A DNA stretch of 64,000 nucleotides from Persicaria tinctoria (Eukaryota; Streptophyta; Magnoliopsida; Caryophyllales; Polygonaceae), in contig JBANSL010000004.1 in NCBI GenBank assembly GCA_037127255.1, positions 70,392,627-70,456,626 of the forward strand. Reading direction: 5' to 3'. The position numbers and the translations under genes were made by a program. The stretch's first letter is position 1. The number at the start of each line of letters is the position of its first letter. The notes below the pieces were generated by a model that had not been told where the DNA came from, did not search any database, and was given only the letters and a program-made list of their open reading frames with translations. Positions 60,786-64,000 of the stretch are shown here, in pieces.

Positions 60786-62144
60786 GGTTCTTACTTCTTA
60801 GGGTTGTTTCTTTCATTTGTGTTTTTTGTGTGGCTATTATGTTGTATGTTGAGGGTTAGTCCGTCTGCCGATTCATCGGCCTATCGAGTTTCAAGTATGT
60901 CTAAACTCGAATTTTTATCTATTAAAAAAAATACATATTTTAATTTTAAAAAAAGGTTATCCCTAACAAATAATATGGATCAACCCCACATTTAAATTTG
61001 AAAATATAATATATTTAATGCTAGCTTGACGAAAATATGTGAAGGGCGGTTATTTGTTGACGAAGATCATTTAAGAAGTGTTTTTATGTAATTTTGAATT
61101 TATAAGAGGTGATTAAGTAAAAACTCACATATTTAAGGGGTGGTTTTCTATAAAATTCCCTTATAAAAATGAGTGAAACTAATGGTAAGATGATGAAATG
61201 ACTACTGGCAAGACAAAATTCGTTAAATTGCACACAAATACTTTTTTTCTTTACAAAATAATTATGAATTGGATCAAAATTAAAAAATAAAAATTCATCT
61301 AGAGAAAGATCAAGGAATAAAATGGTCAATAAAGGAACCAAAAGAAATAAAATATCAAGCAAACCCTCGCATAAAAAAATGGGTTCGTGGAGAAGGAGAA
61401 CCCGAACCCTTCAATCTCGTAAAATCGAGTGTTATAAATCAAAATCAAATTTACCACGAAAATATCTAAATAAGAAGCAAAATTTGGCATAAAATCAAAA
61501 ATAATTTCAAGCAACAATCACACGGTTCACACACAATATTAAGGGGGTGTTTGGCTGGGGGATGGGAGTGGGTGGAAGGGATGGGGGTGGGCATTGGAAT
61601 TCGCGCCTGCGTGTTTGGCTCGGGGATGCGCGGGGTGGGAAGAATGCGAAAAAGGGGATGTGACGGGGTGGAGGAGTGATTTTTCTCCACCTCCTATGAG
61701 GAGGATTGAGGAGATGCTGGAGATGAAGAACCCCGAAATGCCCCTGAAATGAGAGTCCGGCTCCGTTGCTCCTGAGTCCTGACCCATCGATTCGGAGCCT
61801 GATTCTCCGATCGCCTTCGTATCTCTATCCCGCGACCACCACCCCCTCCGCCGACTTGTTTTTCTAGATCCAGTTACCACTATCCTTCCGATCTCGACGT
61901 CCTCCCCGATGGCAAAAATCAGAGAGCTCAAAACCTCTTAAATTCTCAAACTCTTGTAATCCTTTCTTTCACCCTTCAAGTTCTTAAGTGTTTATTTGAA
62001 GAAAAGTTTGCATCTTTGTAAGTCTTCTTAATTTTCATAAATTGCTTGTATTTTACAGTCACGAATTAATATAAAAGGTTTATAATTTGTGTTTATTTCC
62101 TGTTTTCTAAATTTCGTTACTATAACTATACCTGGGTTCCAAAT
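60786..62144. other. Spacer upstream of pararetrovirus copy C
   Basis: Equivalent of 4363-5722. No gene is recognised. The last ~200 bp may be viral leader or intergenic DNA. Confidence 0.45.
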
Positions 62145-62157
62145 TGGTATCAGAGCC
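62145..62157 (+). promoter_or_regulatory. Pararetrovirus tRNA-Met primer-binding site (copy C)
   Basis: TGGTATCAGAGCC, 204 bp upstream of the viral ATG, as in copy A. Confidence 0.88.
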
Positions 62158-62360
62158 ATTAGAAGTATTACTCTAAACCTAAAAATATATTTCTATTTAC
62201 TGATTATCTTGTTATTCAAATTAACACTATTAACGTGTGCGTGCTTGGTTTAGTCGTAAACCCGCTTGGTCAGCCCACGATAGGGTGGTCCCGGTAGATG
62301 ATCCCACGCCAACTATAGTGTTAACTCTGAATTTATAATGTTAATCAGTCTCTAAGAAAT

Positions 62361-63687
62361 ATGGCTTTACAGTTTAGAAGAATGCTCTCTAGGGGTTCTA
62401 GTTCTAATAGTAACCCTGTTGTGCATAGTAATGAAAACTTGTATACAAATGATGAAAACAATATGGTTGATTGGTCCATTCCTCATCAGAATATAGAGTC
62501 CATTTACAGAATTGGAATTATAGACTTTAAAACAGCCTTTAGTGTAAGAAGTCATGAAGAAACCATTAGTCTTAATAAAGAGCAACAATCTTTACAACTT
62601 TTATCCTCTTTATCATTAAATAAATATCAAACAAAAGGTTATAGATACATTCATCTAGGTTTAATACAAGTTGCTCTAAAACCGTTAGCTAGAAAAGGAA
62701 TTGATACTCCTGTTTTTATAGCATTAAGAGATGATAGACTTAAATCCTACAAAGACTCTTTAATAGCTATAATTCAACCAAACATATGCAATGGCCCAGT
62801 ATATTTTAATTGTTCCCCCAATTTTCATGTTGATCTTACAGATCCAAGAGTTACCCAGACACTAACCTTAGACGTAAAAATTCTAAAAGATAATTTTAAA
62901 CAACTGTCAAAAATTTTTGCTATAATCTATAGAGTTCATTATAGACTTTTAACTTCTTTAACTGACCCAAAATGTTTAATCCCTCATGTCCCAAGAGGAG
63001 AAACAACTTTACTTCAATTAGAAGCTGAAAAATCCACAATATTCACTCCTAAGCTTATTAAGTGGGATGATATAACAATCCCAACTACCTTAGAACTTGA
63101 ACATGATTGTCCCCCAAATAATTTAGAAAAAAGAGATGTCTCAGAAATAACTGAGAATCCAGACGGAAAAGTACTTCTTAAATTTGGTTTCAGTAGAAGT
63201 TATTCAACTTTACCAAGACTAAGAAACAATTTATCTCCTAGATCTTCTTTTTCAGACTCCTTCTACACCGCTAGAAATACTAATTACAGTTGAAGAAATA
63301 AAAGTATAGATTTAGGAAGAAAAGACACAGAAGTAATCCTAGACTTCAATAGTCCTATACCTGATCAAATTATTGACCCTATAGACCAAACATCATCCTC
63401 TCCTACAGATAGTGAAATGAATAGATGTTCCTCAATAAATGTTATTACGAACTCCACATTCACGATAAATAAAGAATATCTTAGAACTGACTTTAATTCA
63501 AGAAAAAATAAAGATAAAAGAAATTGGTTCCTAAGTTTTGAAGAAAGTCATAGAAATAAAATTAGAGAAATTTGGTATTCTGAAATGGAGAAAGCTCAAA
63601 GTAATATTCTTTTCTTCACTTGGTTCAAATATTATCTTAAGAAAAACGGAATAGAACACCATTTTAATCATAAGTCTATAGAAGTAC
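62361..63687 (+). pseudogene. Pararetrovirus copy C: movement protein and start of the coat-protein region
   Basis: The movement-protein core is as in copies A and B. This copy also retains 323 bp (63061-63383) deleted in both of them, encoding the end of the movement-protein region and the linker. The frame is continuous with the following coat-protein part except for one TGA at 63291-63293, possibly a CGA-to-TGA change. This shows that movement and coat domains were on one polyprotein frame. Viral similarity ends after 63687, where DNA starting TGATGAGACCC intrudes. The rest of the virus lies beyond that insertion or is lost. Confidence 0.92.
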
Positions 63688-64000
63688 TGATGAGACCCGA
63701 GGACCGGATCGACCAAGGCTCGAGCTTTCGAACACTCTTTTTTGTGGGGCTAAATTTTGAGATTTTTTGGAACTGAAAAGAAGGGATATGTGGAGCAAGA
63801 TTCGCAGGCCTCTCACCGTTGAATCCCCTACACTCGATCTCAATCCTCTCGGAATCGCACTCCGAGGATCTCGACCCTTTGACACCTTCGCCTCTCACTA
63901 GGGTGTCACCCTCGGCCTCTCACCAAAGGGTTCGCTCTTAGCCTCTCACCAAGAACTCGATCCTTAACCCGGAATCATAGGAAGCTATTAGTGGCTTAAC
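63688..64000 (+). mobile_element. Unidentified insertion in virus copy C, possible LTR start
   Basis: Sequence unlike anything else in the window begins TGATGAGACCCGAGGACCGG exactly where viral similarity stops. It contains four GCCTCTCAC(C/T) repeats (about 63808-63950). Starting with TG suits an LTR, but the other end lies outside the window and no target-site duplication can be checked. Confidence 0.4.

Larger units (their letters stand above)
45325..64000. repeat. Tandem-array unit 3 (continues past the window)
   Basis: Third copy. Copia relic 45325-46769, spacer to 47724, LTR element 3, spacer with hAT MITE 59203-62144, and viral copy C to 63687, where new DNA starts. The join between flank and copia relic is the same as at 18269. 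Confidence 0.8.

Noticed and set aside
1..64000. CRISPR arrays, bacterial operons, rRNA or tRNA genes
   Set aside because: No spaced repeats or RNA gene folds were seen. TGGTATCAGAGC matches are primer-binding sites, not tRNA genes.

Overview
This is a eudicot-type plant nuclear intergenic region made almost entirely of transposons and fossil virus DNA. The evidence is: endogenous pararetrovirus (Caulimoviridae) polyprotein fragments, a Ty1/copia gag-protease relic, a LINE reverse transcriptase fragment, hAT and Stowaway-like MITEs, and three large LTR elements (plus a partial fourth) primed by initiator methionine tRNA. No intact host protein-coding gene, rRNA, tRNA or CRISPR is supported.

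The main structure is a tandem array of one ancestral unit. In order the unit holds: a reverse-strand copia gag/protease relic; an AT-rich spacer; single-copy-looking DNA with a hAT MITE; a forward-strand pararetrovirus copy; a short flank with a MITE end, a 75-bp direct repeat and a ~120-bp minisatellite; and a CT tract plus about 340 bp ending in an abrupt join back into copia. Unit 1 is 356-18268, unit 2 is 18269-45324 and unit 3 is 45325 to beyond the right edge. At positions 1-355 the copia relic reads straight past the breakpoint seen in units 2 and 3, so unit 1 looks like the left edge of the array.

Later insertions broke the units differently. Unit 1 has a partial large-LTR element (7565-11099) inside the viral coat-protein region. 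Unit 2 has a complete 11.2-kb element (18799-30014) followed by a second internal fragment (30015-30831) fused to viral copy B, and a 6.6-kb element with short LTRs (38322-44958) in its CT tract. Unit 3 has a complete 11.5-kb element (47725-59202) with a TCCGG target-site duplication. These elements share a noncoding internal domain of 5.2-5.4 kb with no recognisable gag or pol, so they are LARD-like non-autonomous LTR retrotransposons. One of them carries a quite different, short LTR.

The viral copies have the order movement protein, coat protein, CCHC zinc knuckle, aspartic protease, reverse transcriptase, partial RNase H, essentially in one frame, as in petuvirus/florendovirus-type Caulimoviridae. 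All are broken by nonsense codons, deletions, insertions and a truncated RNase H. Copies A (unit 1) and B (unit 2) share a 323-bp deletion that copy C (unit 3) lacks. All boundaries and similarities were read by eye, without alignment software.
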